Part shown: positions 8,511-16,483 of the stretch, piece by piece
Layout: the number at the start of each line of letters is the position of its first letter
Numbering within the stretch: the first letter of the stretch is position 1
Made by a program: the position numbers and the translations under genes
Notes under the pieces: model-generated
What the model saw: only the letters and a program-made list of their open reading frames with translations
Told to the model about the DNA's origin: nothing
Databases searched by the model: none
From: Halomonas binhaiensis
Lineage (GTDB): Bacteria; Pseudomonadota; Gammaproteobacteria; Pseudomonadales; Halomonadaceae
Direction of reading: 5' to 3'
DNA: 64,000 nt
NCBI RefSeq assembly: GCF_008329985.2
Contig: NZ_CP038437.2
Coordinates: 496,001 to 560,000, forward strand

Positions 8511-9316
8511 AGCGCCCGGAACTGGATCGCCCCGCCTTGCTGGAAGCTCGTGGCATAACACGCCTGTATGGCCCCAACCAAGGGTGTCAGGACATCGAGT
8601 TCACCCTGCATCAAGGCGAGGTCCTGGGAATTGTCGGTGAGTCCGGCTCTGGCAAGTCGACACTGCTGCGGACCTTGTCTGGCCTGGAAAAACCGGACCA
8701 TGGCCAGGTGGTTTACCACAGCCAGGAAGGCAGCAGCGCCGGCCAGGCAGGTGAGCTCGACCTGTATGCCATCAGTGAAGCACGCCGCAGGGCCCTGCTG
8801 CGCATGGAGTGGGGGCTGGTGCATCAGAATCCTCGCGATGGATTGCGACTGGGGGTGTCTGCCGGTGCCAATGTTGGTGAACGCCTGATGGCACTGGGGC
8901 AACGCCACTACGGCAACCTGCGTGCCGCAGGGCAGGACTGGATGGCACGAGTGGAGCTGGATCCACGGCGCATCGATGATGCGCCCCGGACATTCTCCGG
9001 CGGCATGCAGCAGCGTCTGCAGATCGCTCGTACCTTGGTCACTCAACCGCGCCTGGTATTCATGGACGAACCGACCGGGGGACTGGATGTATCGGTGCAG
9101 GCACGCCTGCTCGACATGCTGCGTACGCTGACGCGTGAGCTGGGGCTGTCAGTGATTCTGGTCACCCACGATCTGGCCGTGGCGCGTCTGCTGTCCCACC
9201 GCCTGCTGGTGATGCGGCAAGGAAGGGTCGTCGAATCCGGCCTGACTGACCAGATTCTTGATGACCCACAGCACCCGTATACCCAGTTGCTGGTGTCCTC
9301 CGTGTTGACTCCCTGA
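8507..9316 (+). CDS. phnK: PhnK, ABC-type ATPase bound to the C-P lyase core
   Basis: 269 residues, one ABC ATPase domain without a membrane partner. Walker A GESGSGKS at about 44-51, signature FSGGMQQRLQIARTL, Walker B LVFMDEPTGGLD, and a switch His in LVTHDLAVARLL. In the E. coli complex PhnK docks on the PhnJ face of the core and, with PhnL, drives conformational opening. Similar to dipeptide-type ATPases, but its position between phnJ and phnL fixes the identity. ATGA overlap with phnJ. Confidence 0.95.
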   Translation: MKRPELDRPALLEARGITRLYGPNQGCQDIEFTLHQGEVLGIVGESGSGKSTLLRTLSGLEKPDHGQVVYHSQEGSSAGQAGELDLYAISEARRRALLRMEWGLVHQNPRDGLRLGVSAGANVGERLMALGQRHYGNLRAAGQDWMARVELDPRRIDDAPRTFSGGMQQRLQIARTLVTQPRLVFMDEPTGGLDVSVQARLLDMLRTLTRELGLSVILVTHDLAVARLLSHRLLVMRQGRVVESGLTDQILDDPQHPYTQLLVSSVLTP

Positions 9317-9328
9317 CAGGTGCCCAAG

Positions 9329-10111
9329 ATGACAGCCATGATCAAACCTTTTCTGAGTGCCGAAGCGCTTTCAAAGAGCTTCACACTGCATTCCCAGGGC
9401 GGCCAGCATCTGGTGGTAATGCATGACCTCAACCTTCAGCTGGCACCGGGAGAGTGCCTGGTGCTGGCTGGCCGCAGCGGTATCGGCAAGAGCACGCTGT
9501 TGAAGATGGTCAACGGTAATTACCGGATTTCCGCTGGTCGCCTGACGCTGCATTTTGACAACGGCGAGCTAGAACTCTCGACCCTGCCCGCCCATGCCTG
9601 GCACGTACTGCGTCGTGACGTGATCGGCTACGTCAGCCAGTTCCTGCGCGTGGTACCGCGAGTCAGTACCCGGGAGGTCGTGATGGAGCCGTTGTTGAGC
9701 CGTGGCGTTGGCGAGGCAGAGGCCCGCCAGCGTGCTGAAGCCATGCTGGCGCGACTCAACCTGCCCGAACGCCTGTGGGACCTTGCGCCTGGCACCTTCT
9801 CAGGCGGTGAGCAGCAGCGTGTCAATATCGCTCGGGGCTTCATTGCCGAGCATCCGCTGCTCCTGCTTGATGAACCTACGGCTTCTCTAGACGCCGCCAA
9901 CCGAGACGTAGTGGTCGAATTGATTCTGGAAGCGAAGGCGCGGGGGACTGCCATGCTGGGCATTTTCCATGATGAGGATGTCCGTGACCGGGTTGCAGAC
10001 CGCCTGCTGCATCTCGAAGCGACTGTTCTCGAAACCGCTGGCCTTGAAAGTGCTGGTTCAGAAACCGCCAGTCTTGAAACCAATTCGCCGACCACGGAGG
10101 AAACCGAGTGA
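9329..10111 (+). CDS. phnL: PhnL, ABC-type ATPase of the C-P lyase complex
   Basis: About 260 residues. Walker A GRSGIGKS, FSGGEQQRVNIARGFI signature, LLLLDEPTASLD Walker B and the GIFHDE switch are all present, with the PhnL-specific VSQFLRVVPRVS and LNLPERLWDLAPGTFSGG stretches. It binds PhnK on the core complex and supports formation of the ribose phosphonate triphosphate. Start uncertain: GTG 9320, ATG 9329 and ATG 9338 are in frame; ATG 9329 is preferred because ACAGG lies 8 bases upstream. The C-terminal ~25 residues are built from 15-bp imperfect repeats and extend beyond the family norm. The stop overlaps phnM. Confidence 0.94.
   Translation: MTAMIKPFLSAEALSKSFTLHSQGGQHLVVMHDLNLQLAPGECLVLAGRSGIGKSTLLKMVNGNYRISAGRLTLHFDNGELELSTLPAHAWHVLRRDVIGYVSQFLRVVPRVSTREVVMEPLLSRGVGEAEARQRAEAMLARLNLPERLWDLAPGTFSGGEQQRVNIARGFIAEHPLLLLDEPTASLDAANRDVVVELILEAKARGTAMLGIFHDEDVRDRVADRLLHLEATVLETAGLESAGSETASLETNSPTTEETE
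10028..10087 (+). repeat. Four imperfect 15-bp units at the phnL 3' coding end
   Basis: Units beginning CTCGAAACC, CTTGAAAGT, TCAGAAACC and CTTGAAACC encode LETAG/LESAG/SETAS/LETNS pentads in the tail of PhnL. Confidence 0.85.
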
Positions 10112-11259
10112 TGAGTGTCAATGATCAGATTTTGACCAATGCTCGTCTGGTGCTCGATGACGAGGTCGTGACGGGCAGCTTGGTGATCAAGGACGGACAT
10201 ATTGCCGCCGTGGAACAGGGCCCGATTTCTCTGCCGGGAGTCGTGGACTGCCAGGGCGATATTTTGATGCCCGGAATGATCGAGCTGCATACCGACAACA
10301 TGGAGAAGTATTTCCAGCCTCGCCCCAAGGTGTCCTGGCCAAGCCGTCAGGCGGCCCTGGCCCATGATGCTCAGATGGCGGCCAGTGGTATCACCACCGT
10401 ATTCGATGCGGTTTCCATCGGCGATGTCGATGAACAGAGCATGCGTCATGGCGCCCTGGGCGAGATGGTGGCATCTCTGGAGGACATCTCGCGCAGCGGC
10501 ATGTCCCGAGTCGAGCACTATCTGCACCTGCGCTGTGAAGTGTGTCACCCCGACACGCTGGCACGCTTCCAGTCATTGCTAGAGACGTCGAATCTGGGGC
10601 TGGTGTCGCTGATGGACCATTCTCCCGGACAGCGTCAGTTTGTCAGCCTGGATGCCTACCGCACCTACTACCAGGGCAAGCACCGTCTGGACGATGCCAG
10701 CATGGATGCCTTCATCGAACGCCAACTGGCCAACAGTGCCCAGTATTCTAGTGCCAATCGTCAGGCCATTGCCGCGATCTGCCGGGAGCGTGGCATCGCT
10801 CTGGCCAGCCATGATGATGCTACGGTGGAACATGTGGCCGAGAGTGTGGAGTACGGCACCCAAGTGGCTGAGTTCCCCACCACCAGCGAGGCGGCTGAGG
10901 CATCTCATCGCAACGGTCTGGCAGTGATGATGGGAGCCCCCAACGTGGTTCGCGGAGGGTCACATTCCGGCAACATTGCCGCGGTAGAACTTGTGCGTCT
11001 GGGCGTGCTCGATGTGCTGTCTTCCGATTACTACCCGGCCGCCTTGCTTGACGCCATATTCCGTATCGCTGCTATGGAGGATGGCTACTCACTGCCGCGT
11101 GCCGTGGCCTGTGCCACTCGCCACCCGGCCGAGGCGGTGGGCCTGACGGACCGTGGACGGATTGCGGCAGGGCTACGTGCCGATCTGGTCCGTGTGCGTG
11201 AGGTCGATGGTCATCCACTGGTACAGCGGGTGTGGTGCGCCGGCCAGCAGGTGCACTGA
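10111..11259 (+). CDS. phnM: PhnM, alpha-D-ribose 1-methylphosphonate 5-triphosphate diphosphatase
   Basis: Amidohydrolase-superfamily enzyme that removes pyrophosphate from the ribose 1-phosphonate 5-triphosphate intermediate, giving the 5-phosphate substrate of PhnJ. About 382 residues. Metal-site and family landmarks: MPGMIELHTDNMEKYFQPRP, HYLHLRCEV, SHDDATVEHV, GAPNVVRGGSHSGN and the DVLSSDYYP segment. Start ATG 10111 forms TGATG with the phnL stop; an adjacent in-frame GTG at 10108 is equally possible and would give GTGA coupling. A GGAGG Shine-Dalgarno sits 8-11 bases upstream. Confidence 0.95.
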   Translation: MSVNDQILTNARLVLDDEVVTGSLVIKDGHIAAVEQGPISLPGVVDCQGDILMPGMIELHTDNMEKYFQPRPKVSWPSRQAALAHDAQMAASGITTVFDAVSIGDVDEQSMRHGALGEMVASLEDISRSGMSRVEHYLHLRCEVCHPDTLARFQSLLETSNLGLVSLMDHSPGQRQFVSLDAYRTYYQGKHRLDDASMDAFIERQLANSAQYSSANRQAIAAICRERGIALASHDDATVEHVAESVEYGTQVAEFPTTSEAAEASHRNGLAVMMGAPNVVRGGSHSGNIAAVELVRLGVLDVLSSDYYPAALLDAIFRIAAMEDGYSLPRAVACATRHPAEAVGLTDRGRIAAGLRADLVRVREVDGHPLVQRVWCAGQQVH

Positions 11260-11828
11260 TGGGCAGGCTCATCTATCTGATCGGCGCCAGTGGCGTGGGC
11301 AAGGACAGCCTGCTGAATGAAGCGCGCAAGGTGCGCCCGGACTGGCTGGTTGCCCACCGTTACATCACTCGGGACAGTGGTACGGCCGAGCGTTGTGTGA
11401 CGCTGAGTGAAGCCGAGTTTGCCAGGCGACAGGCAATGGGGATGTTCTGTCTGCACTGGCGGGCTCATGGGCTGTGTTATGGCGTGGGAACGGAAGTGGA
11501 GGACTGGTGCCGACGTGGTGCCCATGTATTGCTCAATGGCAGCAGGAGAGCCTTGCCCCAGGCATGGGAACGTTTCGGGGCGGCCCTTCTGCCCGTTGTG
11601 GTCACTGCGTCCACGACAGTGTTGCGAGAGCGTCTTGAGCAACGCGGTCGTGAGACTCCAGAGCAGATTGCTGATCGCCTGGCGCGGCACCTGGATATCG
11701 AGGAGGAGTTGACCCGCGAATATCCTGAACTGGCGCGGATCGATAACGGTGGCACCCTGCAACAGAGCCTGGAGGCCTTGGCCAAGATTATCGATGGCAC
11801 GGATGCTGGATGTGACAAGAGCCTGTAA
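11259..11828 (+). CDS. phnN: PhnN, ribose 1,5-bisphosphate phosphokinase
   Basis: 189-residue P-loop kinase of the guanylate-kinase type. It converts ribose 1,5-bisphosphate from the C-P lyase pathway into PRPP. Walker A GASGVGKDS at about 9-17, then RYITRD and the HWRAHGLCYGV acceptor-binding stretch. Start chosen at ATG 11259, in TGATG overlap with phnM; the upstream in-frame extension lacks conservation. The stop codon lies inside a 13-bp tandem duplication. Confidence 0.94.
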   Translation: MGRLIYLIGASGVGKDSLLNEARKVRPDWLVAHRYITRDSGTAERCVTLSEAEFARRQAMGMFCLHWRAHGLCYGVGTEVEDWCRRGAHVLLNGSRRALPQAWERFGAALLPVVVTASTTVLRERLEQRGRETPEQIADRLARHLDIEEELTREYPELARIDNGGTLQQSLEALAKIIDGTDAGCDKSL

Positions 11829-11846
11829 CAAGAACCTGTAACAAGG
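11815..11846 (+). repeat. 13-bp tandem duplication spanning the phnN stop codon
   Basis: ACAAGAGCCTGTA, ACAAGAACCTGTA and a partial ACAAGG; the TAA stop is formed at the first junction. Confidence 0.88.
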
Positions 11847-11858
11847 AATGGAGAGGCC

Positions 11859-12638
11859 ATGGAGTTTCGCTTCATCGGCACTGGCGACAGTGCTCAGGTG
11901 CCACGTTTTGGCTGTGACTGTGTCGCCTGTACCAAGGCACGCGTATTTACCAGCCATCAGCGTGGCCCTTGCTGCGCTGAGGTATGGGTAGACGGGAAGC
12001 GCTATCTGCTGGATGCCGGGCGTACCGATCTGGCCCACAGTTGTGAGTTGGAACGGCCTGCCGCCTTTTTCATCACCCATTATCATGCGGACCACGTGCA
12101 GGGGCTTTTCCACCTGCGCTGGGGAACGGGGGGCTCCATTCCGGTATATGGCCCCAAGGATCCGCAGGGTTGTGCCGATCTCTACCGCAACCATGGCGTG
12201 CTGGACTTTCAGCCCGGGCTCAAGCCATTCAAGGCCTTGAAACTGGACTCTCTCTCCGTGACACCGGTACCGCTCAATCACAGTAAACCGACCCTGGGGT
12301 ATTGTCTGGACGATGGTGGTACACGCCTGGCGTACCTGACTGATACCTCGGGGCTGCCGGTGGAAACCGAGCGCTTTCTGCGCGATTGGGGGGCCGACGT
12401 GATCATCCTGGACGCCTGCCACCCGGCCTCCCATACTAATCCGCGCAATCACAACACCATCACCCAGGCTCTGGAGATCATCACCCGCCTGGATCCTCCT
12501 CGGGCCTATCTGACGCATATCGGTCATGATCTTGATGCCGAATGCATCGCCCACCCCCCCGTGTTACCTGCCAAGGTACGCATTGCCCGGGATGGCGAGA
12601 GCCTGGAGGACGGAGGGAAAATGCGCGCGGTATCCTGA
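11859..12638 (+). CDS. phnP: PhnP, phosphoribosyl 1,2-cyclic phosphate phosphodiesterase
   Basis: Metallo-beta-lactamase-fold hydrolase that opens the cyclic phosphate left by PhnJ to ribose 1,5-bisphosphate, the PhnN substrate. 259 residues. The metal-binding HYHADH motif lies at about 74-79, and a Cys cluster (GCDCVAC, about 18-24) matches the extra zinc site of PhnP. Later metal ligands are in DACHP and LTHIGHD. It is the last phn gene; no phnO acetyltransferase is present. Preceded by AAGGAATGGAGAGG Shine-Dalgarno-like sequence. Confidence 0.94.
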   Translation: MEFRFIGTGDSAQVPRFGCDCVACTKARVFTSHQRGPCCAEVWVDGKRYLLDAGRTDLAHSCELERPAAFFITHYHADHVQGLFHLRWGTGGSIPVYGPKDPQGCADLYRNHGVLDFQPGLKPFKALKLDSLSVTPVPLNHSKPTLGYCLDDGGTRLAYLTDTSGLPVETERFLRDWGADVIILDACHPASHTNPRNHNTITQALEIITRLDPPRAYLTHIGHDLDAECIAHPPVLPAKVRIARDGESLEDGGKMRAVS

Positions 12639-12650
12639 AGAGAACACCGT

Positions 12651-12730
12651 GAAAGGCGTTATCTGGAAAGGTGCTATCTAGAAAGGTGCTATCTAGAAAG
12701 GTTCTATCTAGAAAGGTGCTATCTGGAAAG
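12651..12730 (+). repeat. Five 15-bp tandem repeats plus a partial unit after phnP
   Basis: Units at 12651, 12666, 12681, 12696 and 12711 follow GAAAGG(T/C)(G/T)(C/T)TATCT(A/G), then GAAAG. Non-coding, between phnP and the DUF2214 gene. There are no spacers, so this is not a CRISPR array. Confidence 0.95.
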
Positions 12731-12777
12731 ACACTGTCAGGATAAGGTGCAGTCAGGAAAGCCTAGGGAGAAGCAAG

Positions 12778-13212
12778 ATGCTCGAGCTATCGGTACGCTA
12801 TCTACACTTCATGGGCATTCTGGTGCTGGTGTCCATGTTGGTGGTGGAACATCTGCTGTTGAAGGGAGAGTTACTGGCGGAAGAGCTTCGCCGAGTAGCC
12901 AGGGTGGATGCCATTTATGGCATCTCGGCATTGGTGGTGTTGGCGACAGGGCTGACGATGTGGTTGCTGGTGGGAAAACCGGCCGGGTTTTACACTGCCA
13001 ATCCGGTATTTCATGCCAAGGTGACCCTGTTCATCCTGCTGGCTCTGCTGTCGATCTATCCGACGCTCTTTCTCACCAGGCACCGCCGGAGTGCCTCTGC
13101 GTCGGTTTCAGTCCCGCGCCTGATCCCTGTGCTGCTGCGCATTGAACTGTTTGGCATCATCGTGATTCCGTTGCTGGCCGTTCTCATGGCAAGAGGCGTG
13201 GGCCTCGGCTAG
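12778..13212 (+). CDS. DUF2214-family inner-membrane protein
   Basis: 144 residues with four hydrophobic helices (about 6-25, 47-67, 79-98 and 120-142). The HFMGILVLVSMLVVEHLLLKGEL opening (shown in part: LVVEHLLL) and the central DAIYGISALVVLATGL and NPVFHAKVTLFILLALLS stretches fit DUF2214. Function is unknown for this family. An AGGGAGAAGCAAG ribosome binding site supports the start. Probably separate from the phn operon, from which it is divided by the 15-bp repeats. Confidence 0.75.
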   Translation: MLELSVRYLHFMGILVLVSMLVVEHLLLKGELLAEELRRVARVDAIYGISALVVLATGLTMWLLVGKPAGFYTANPVFHAKVTLFILLALLSIYPTLFLTRHRRSASASVSVPRLIPVLLRIELFGIIVIPLLAVLMARGVGLG

Positions 13213-13282
13213 CCGTTGCCCGTCCCCATGCGTCGATGCAAAACACACCTGCCGCTGGGCGCCTCTGTCTGCCGACAACCCC

Positions 13283-13319
13283 TCTGCGCCCGGCCGGGAA
13301 GATCTGGGTCGGGCGCAGA
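13283..13319. terminator. Terminator-like hairpin between convergent genes
   Basis: Perfect 10-bp stem TCTGCGCCCG / CGGGCGCAGA with a 17-base loop, between the DUF2214 gene and dkgB, which converge. No long T run follows, so termination is inferred from position and stem strength. Confidence 0.5.
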
Positions 13320-13364
13320 AGGCATGCATCAGCATGTATTTAGAGCGATGAGAGCATTGGTCGA

Positions 13365-14174
13365 TTACTGATCCCACTTGGGGGCAAAGTCCGGATTGGC
13401 AACGCGCTCACCACGGTCCAGGTTGGCAATGGCCGCCATTTCATCATCGGACAACCGCAGCTTCAGCGCCTCGATATTGCTTTTCAGGTTTTTTGCCTTG
13501 GTGGAAGACGGGAAGGTGGGAATACCGAGCTGATTCAACCAGGCGATGGCAATCTGTGCAGGGCTGACCGCGTGGCGTTCAGCGATACCCTTGAGCGTTT
13601 CATCATCCATCACCTTGCCGACTGCCAGGGGCATGAAGGCGGTCGGGGTGATGCCATGGCGTTGGCAATGAGCGACCAGCTCACGGTTCTGCAGGAACGG
13701 GTGTATCTCGATCTGATTAGTAAGGATTTCCCCTTCACCGAGGATCTCAACGGCCTGACTGACCTGGGCGATAGTGAAGTTGGAGATGCCGATATGGCGG
13801 GCTTTTCCTGCCTCCTTGACCTCTTTCAATGCGGTGAGATAGTCCTGCATCGGCACCGCGTTGTCGGGGGAAGGCCAGTGAATCAGCAACAGGTCGACGT
13901 ATGACATGCCGAGCCGTTGCAGGCTTTCGTCGACACTGGCCTTGAGGTCAGTTGGCTCCAGTCGATCCCACCACACCTTGGTGGTAATGAAGAGCTCTTC
14001 ACGCGGCACGTCACTGTCATTCAGCGTCGCGCCAACTTCAGCTTCATTGTCGTAGAACTGAGCGGTATCGAAATGACGATATCCGAGTTTCAGTGCTTCG
14101 TTGATGGCAAATTTCAGCGTATCGCCCGTCAGGCGAAAGGTACCCAGTCCGGGATTGGGAATGGCAGTTGTCAT
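13365..14174 (-). CDS. dkgB: Aldo/keto reductase, DkgB type
   Basis: NADPH-dependent reductase of the AKR5 kind, 269 residues. The catalytic Asp/Tyr/Lys/His set is visible: GYRHFDTAQFYDNEAEVG (Asp and Tyr), ELFITTKVW (Lys) and LLIHWPSP (His). NADP contacts lie in the PSSTKAKNLKSN segment. Closest in my memory to E. coli DkgB, which reduces 2,5-diketogluconate and methylglyoxal; the true substrate here may be another reactive aldehyde. Monocistronic, 65 bases downstream of the MFS gene on the same strand. Confidence 0.85.
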   Translation of the reverse strand: MTTAIPNPGLGTFRLTGDTLKFAINEALKLGYRHFDTAQFYDNEAEVGATLNDSDVPREELFITTKVWWDRLEPTDLKASVDESLQRLGMSYVDLLLIHWPSPDNAVPMQDYLTALKEVKEAGKARHIGISNFTIAQVSQAVEILGEGEILTNQIEIHPFLQNRELVAHCQRHGITPTAFMPLAVGKVMDDETLKGIAERHAVSPAQIAIAWLNQLGIPTFPSSTKAKNLKSNIEALKLRLSDDEMAAIANLDRGERVANPDFAPKWDQ

Positions 14175-14239
14175 GGCAGCTCTATCTTTATGGGTTGCAG
14201 GGGTGATACGAATCGGTCATGTAAAGTTAGCATGCAAAT

Positions 14240-15424
14240 TTACTGGATGCAGGACAAGCGAGTAATGCGGCGCTGGTCCAGGACACCAGACAGACGAGTG
14301 GCCAGCAGGGCAAACAGTACGATGATGGCGCCGATCCAGGCGGTGTCGGTGAGCTCCATGGTATCGACAGTCCAGCCTCCGACTAGTGAACCCAGGGCAA
14401 TACCGATGTTAAAAGCCGCGATGTTCAGCCCCGAGGCGACGTCCACGGCTTCCGGAACATAGCGTTCAGCCAGTTGCACCACATAGACCTGGAGTCCCGG
14501 GACATTGCCGAAGGCAAAGGCACCCCAGACCACGATGGTGAGAATGGCGGTCAGCGGATGTGGTGCAGTGAAAGTGAAGACCAGCAGAATCAGAGCCAGG
14601 CCTGCGAAGATGAGGTACAGGGCACCGATGGGACCCTGTCGATCGGCGAGCTTGCCTCCATACAGGTTGCCTATGGCGACCGACGCTCCATATACCAACA
14701 TGATCAGGCTGACGCTGCTATTGCTGAAGCCGCTGACCTGCTCAAGGATGGGAGCGAGGAAGGTGAAGGCAGTGAAAGTGCCGCCATAGCCCAGGATGGT
14801 AATCGCGTAGACCAGCAGCAGGCGCGGATGGGTCAATACCTTGAGTTGCTGGGAAAGTCTTGCGGGGGCCGGACGCTTGAGATTGCGCGGTACCAGCAGA
14901 GCACTTCCCACCAGCGCGATGACGCCGAGCAACGACACCACCAGGAACGTTGCACGCCAGCCAAAGTGCTGGCCGATCCAGGTGCCCAGAGGCACTCCTG
15001 TCACCAGTGCCACGGTCAGGCCGGTGAACATGAGGGCAATGGCGCTGGCTTCCTTGTCCTTGCTGACCAGGCTGGTGGCAATGGTCGAGCCGATGGAGAA
15101 GAACACACCGTGGGCCAGCCCGGTCAGCACACGTGCGGCAATCAAGGAACCATAGCCAGGTGCCTGCCAGGCCAGCAGGTTGCCGGCAATGAACAGGCTC
15201 ATCAGTGCAAGCAGTACCCACTTGCGGTTGAAACGGCTGCTCAACGCAGTCAGAACCGGTGCACCGATGGCAACGCCGAGTGCATAGAGACTGACCAGCA
15301 GTCCGGCAGAAGGCAGGCTGACGGCCAGGTCGGTGGCAATGGTGGGCACCAGTCCGACGATCACGAACTCGGTGGTGCCAATGGCAAAGGCGCTCAGGGT
15401 AAGCGCGAACAGGGCAATAGGCAT
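14240..15424 (-). CDS. MFS transporter of the drug/sugar-efflux (YdhP/AraJ-like) family
   Basis: 394 residues with about twelve membrane helices. The MFS signature after helix 2 reads SSRFNRKWVLLALM, and the N-terminus ALTLSAFAIGTTEFVIVGLVPTIA with GVPLGTWIGQ.FGWRATF is typical of the AraJ/YdhP/NepI efflux group. Such carriers export sugars, nucleosides or drugs by proton antiport; the substrate cannot be read from the sequence. Divergent from the LysR gene at 15557, its probable regulator, with 132 bases between. Confidence 0.82.
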   Translation of the reverse strand: MPIALFALTLSAFAIGTTEFVIVGLVPTIATDLAVSLPSAGLLVSLYALGVAIGAPVLTALSSRFNRKWVLLALMSLFIAGNLLAWQAPGYGSLIAARVLTGLAHGVFFSIGSTIATSLVSKDKEASAIALMFTGLTVALVTGVPLGTWIGQHFGWRATFLVVSLLGVIALVGSALLVPRNLKRPAPARLSQQLKVLTHPRLLLVYAITILGYGGTFTAFTFLAPILEQVSGFSNSSVSLIMLVYGASVAIGNLYGGKLADRQGPIGALYLIFAGLALILLVFTFTAPHPLTAILTIVVWGAFAFGNVPGLQVYVVQLAERYVPEAVDVASGLNIAAFNIGIALGSLVGGWTVDTMELTDTAWIGAIIVLFALLATRLSGVLDQRRITRLSCIQ

Positions 15425-15528
15425 GGAGGACTCTCCCGCAGCAATGGCAAGGACGCTGGCGTCCTGTGAATGCGGCGCAGTGTGACGGGAGAAACTTTTT
15501 CAATAAATGCTATATTCGGGAAAATACC

Positions 15529-15538
15529 TTTGTACAAA
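15529..15538. promoter_or_regulatory. Palindrome between the MFS and LysR genes
   Basis: TTTGTACAAA, a 10-bp palindrome 18 bases before the LysR start, in an AT-rich divergent promoter region. A possible regulator site; weak evidence. Confidence 0.3.
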
Positions 15539-15556
15539 TCGAGATAATGGGCCTGG

Positions 15557-16441
15557 ATGAAAACCCGCTCCGATGATCTGGAACTCTTGCTGGCGGTAGT
15601 GGATGCTGGAGGCTTCAGTGCCGCAGCGCAGCGCCTGGATATTCCCGTTGCCCGCGTATCACGTGCCATTCAGCGGCTCGAACATAATCTGCAGGTGCCG
15701 CTGCTCAACCGCACCACGCGCAGTGTGGCGTTGACGGCCGAAGGACGTTGCTTTGTCGATGAAGTACGCACAGGACTCGAGCAGCTCAATGCCGCCGAGG
15801 AAGCCTTGGCGCTGGCCCAGGGCGAGCCGAGCGGCCGCCTGCGAGTCGATGCTGCCAGCCCCTTTGTGCTGCACCAACTGGTGCCTCTGGTAGCCGAGTT
15901 TCGTCATCGCTATCCGGCCATTGAGCTGGAACTGACGGCCAGTGATGACATCATCAATCTGCTCGAACAGCGCACCGATGTTGCCATTCGCATCGGTGCA
16001 CTGACGGATTCCTCGTTGCATGCCAGGTTGCTGGGGCGTTCGCGGTTGTATCTGGTCGCCAGCCCCGGTTATCTGGCCAATGCAGGGACGCCGAAATCCG
16101 TCGCCGACCTCGGCCATCATCAGCGCATTGGTTTTCTCGGCTCGAACGTCCTCAACCAGTGGCCGGTGCATGGGCTGGAGAACGAGATAGCGCCGACACT
16201 GGCTTCATCCAGTGGTGAAGTCGTCCGGCAGTTGTGCCTGGCAGGCCACGGTATCGCCTGCCTGTCGAACTTCATGATCGGCGAGGATGTCAGGGCCGGG
16301 CGTCTCAAGCCCGTACTCAGCGAGCTGATGCGGCATGGCGGCGCCCGCGAGCAGGTTCAGGCGGTGTACTATCGCAACACCGCCATGTCGGTACGCATTC
16401 AAGCCTTCCTGGATGTAATTGCACCGCGCCTGACGCTATAG
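15557..16441 (+). CDS. LysR-family transcriptional regulator
   Basis: 294 residues. N-terminal winged helix (about 5-65: LELLLAVVDAGGFSAAAQRLDIPVARVSRAIQRLE in part) and a C-terminal periplasmic-binding-protein-like effector domain (about 90-290) of the CrgA/aaeR-like group, with RTDVAIRIG and HQRIGFL segments. Divergent to the MFS exporter, the usual layout for a LysR regulator and its target. Effector unknown. Confidence 0.88.
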   Translation: MKTRSDDLELLLAVVDAGGFSAAAQRLDIPVARVSRAIQRLEHNLQVPLLNRTTRSVALTAEGRCFVDEVRTGLEQLNAAEEALALAQGEPSGRLRVDAASPFVLHQLVPLVAEFRHRYPAIELELTASDDIINLLEQRTDVAIRIGALTDSSLHARLLGRSRLYLVASPGYLANAGTPKSVADLGHHQRIGFLGSNVLNQWPVHGLENEIAPTLASSSGEVVRQLCLAGHGIACLSNFMIGEDVRAGRLKPVLSELMRHGGAREQVQAVYYRNTAMSVRIQAFLDVIAPRLTL

Positions 16442-16483
16442 CCATGGGCTGTGTCAGGCGCAGGCATTCTGCTCGCCTTCTGA

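Noticed and set aside
9320-9328. GTG start for phnL at 9320
   Set aside because: Its Shine-Dalgarno would overlap the codon itself; ATG 9329 is better placed, though the difference is three residues.
1636-12638. phnO or a second phnE in the phosphonate operon
   Set aside because: All frames between the assigned phn genes were examined; no acetyltransferase or second permease exists, and gaps are only 0-50 bases.
12651-12730. Repeat array as CRISPR
   Set aside because: Direct 15-bp repeats with no spacers and no cas genes.
14474-15469. 331-codon plus-strand frame opposite the MFS exporter
   Set aside because: Gln/Gly/His/Asp-rich translation is the complement of membrane-protein codons; the minus-strand MFS protein has full family features.
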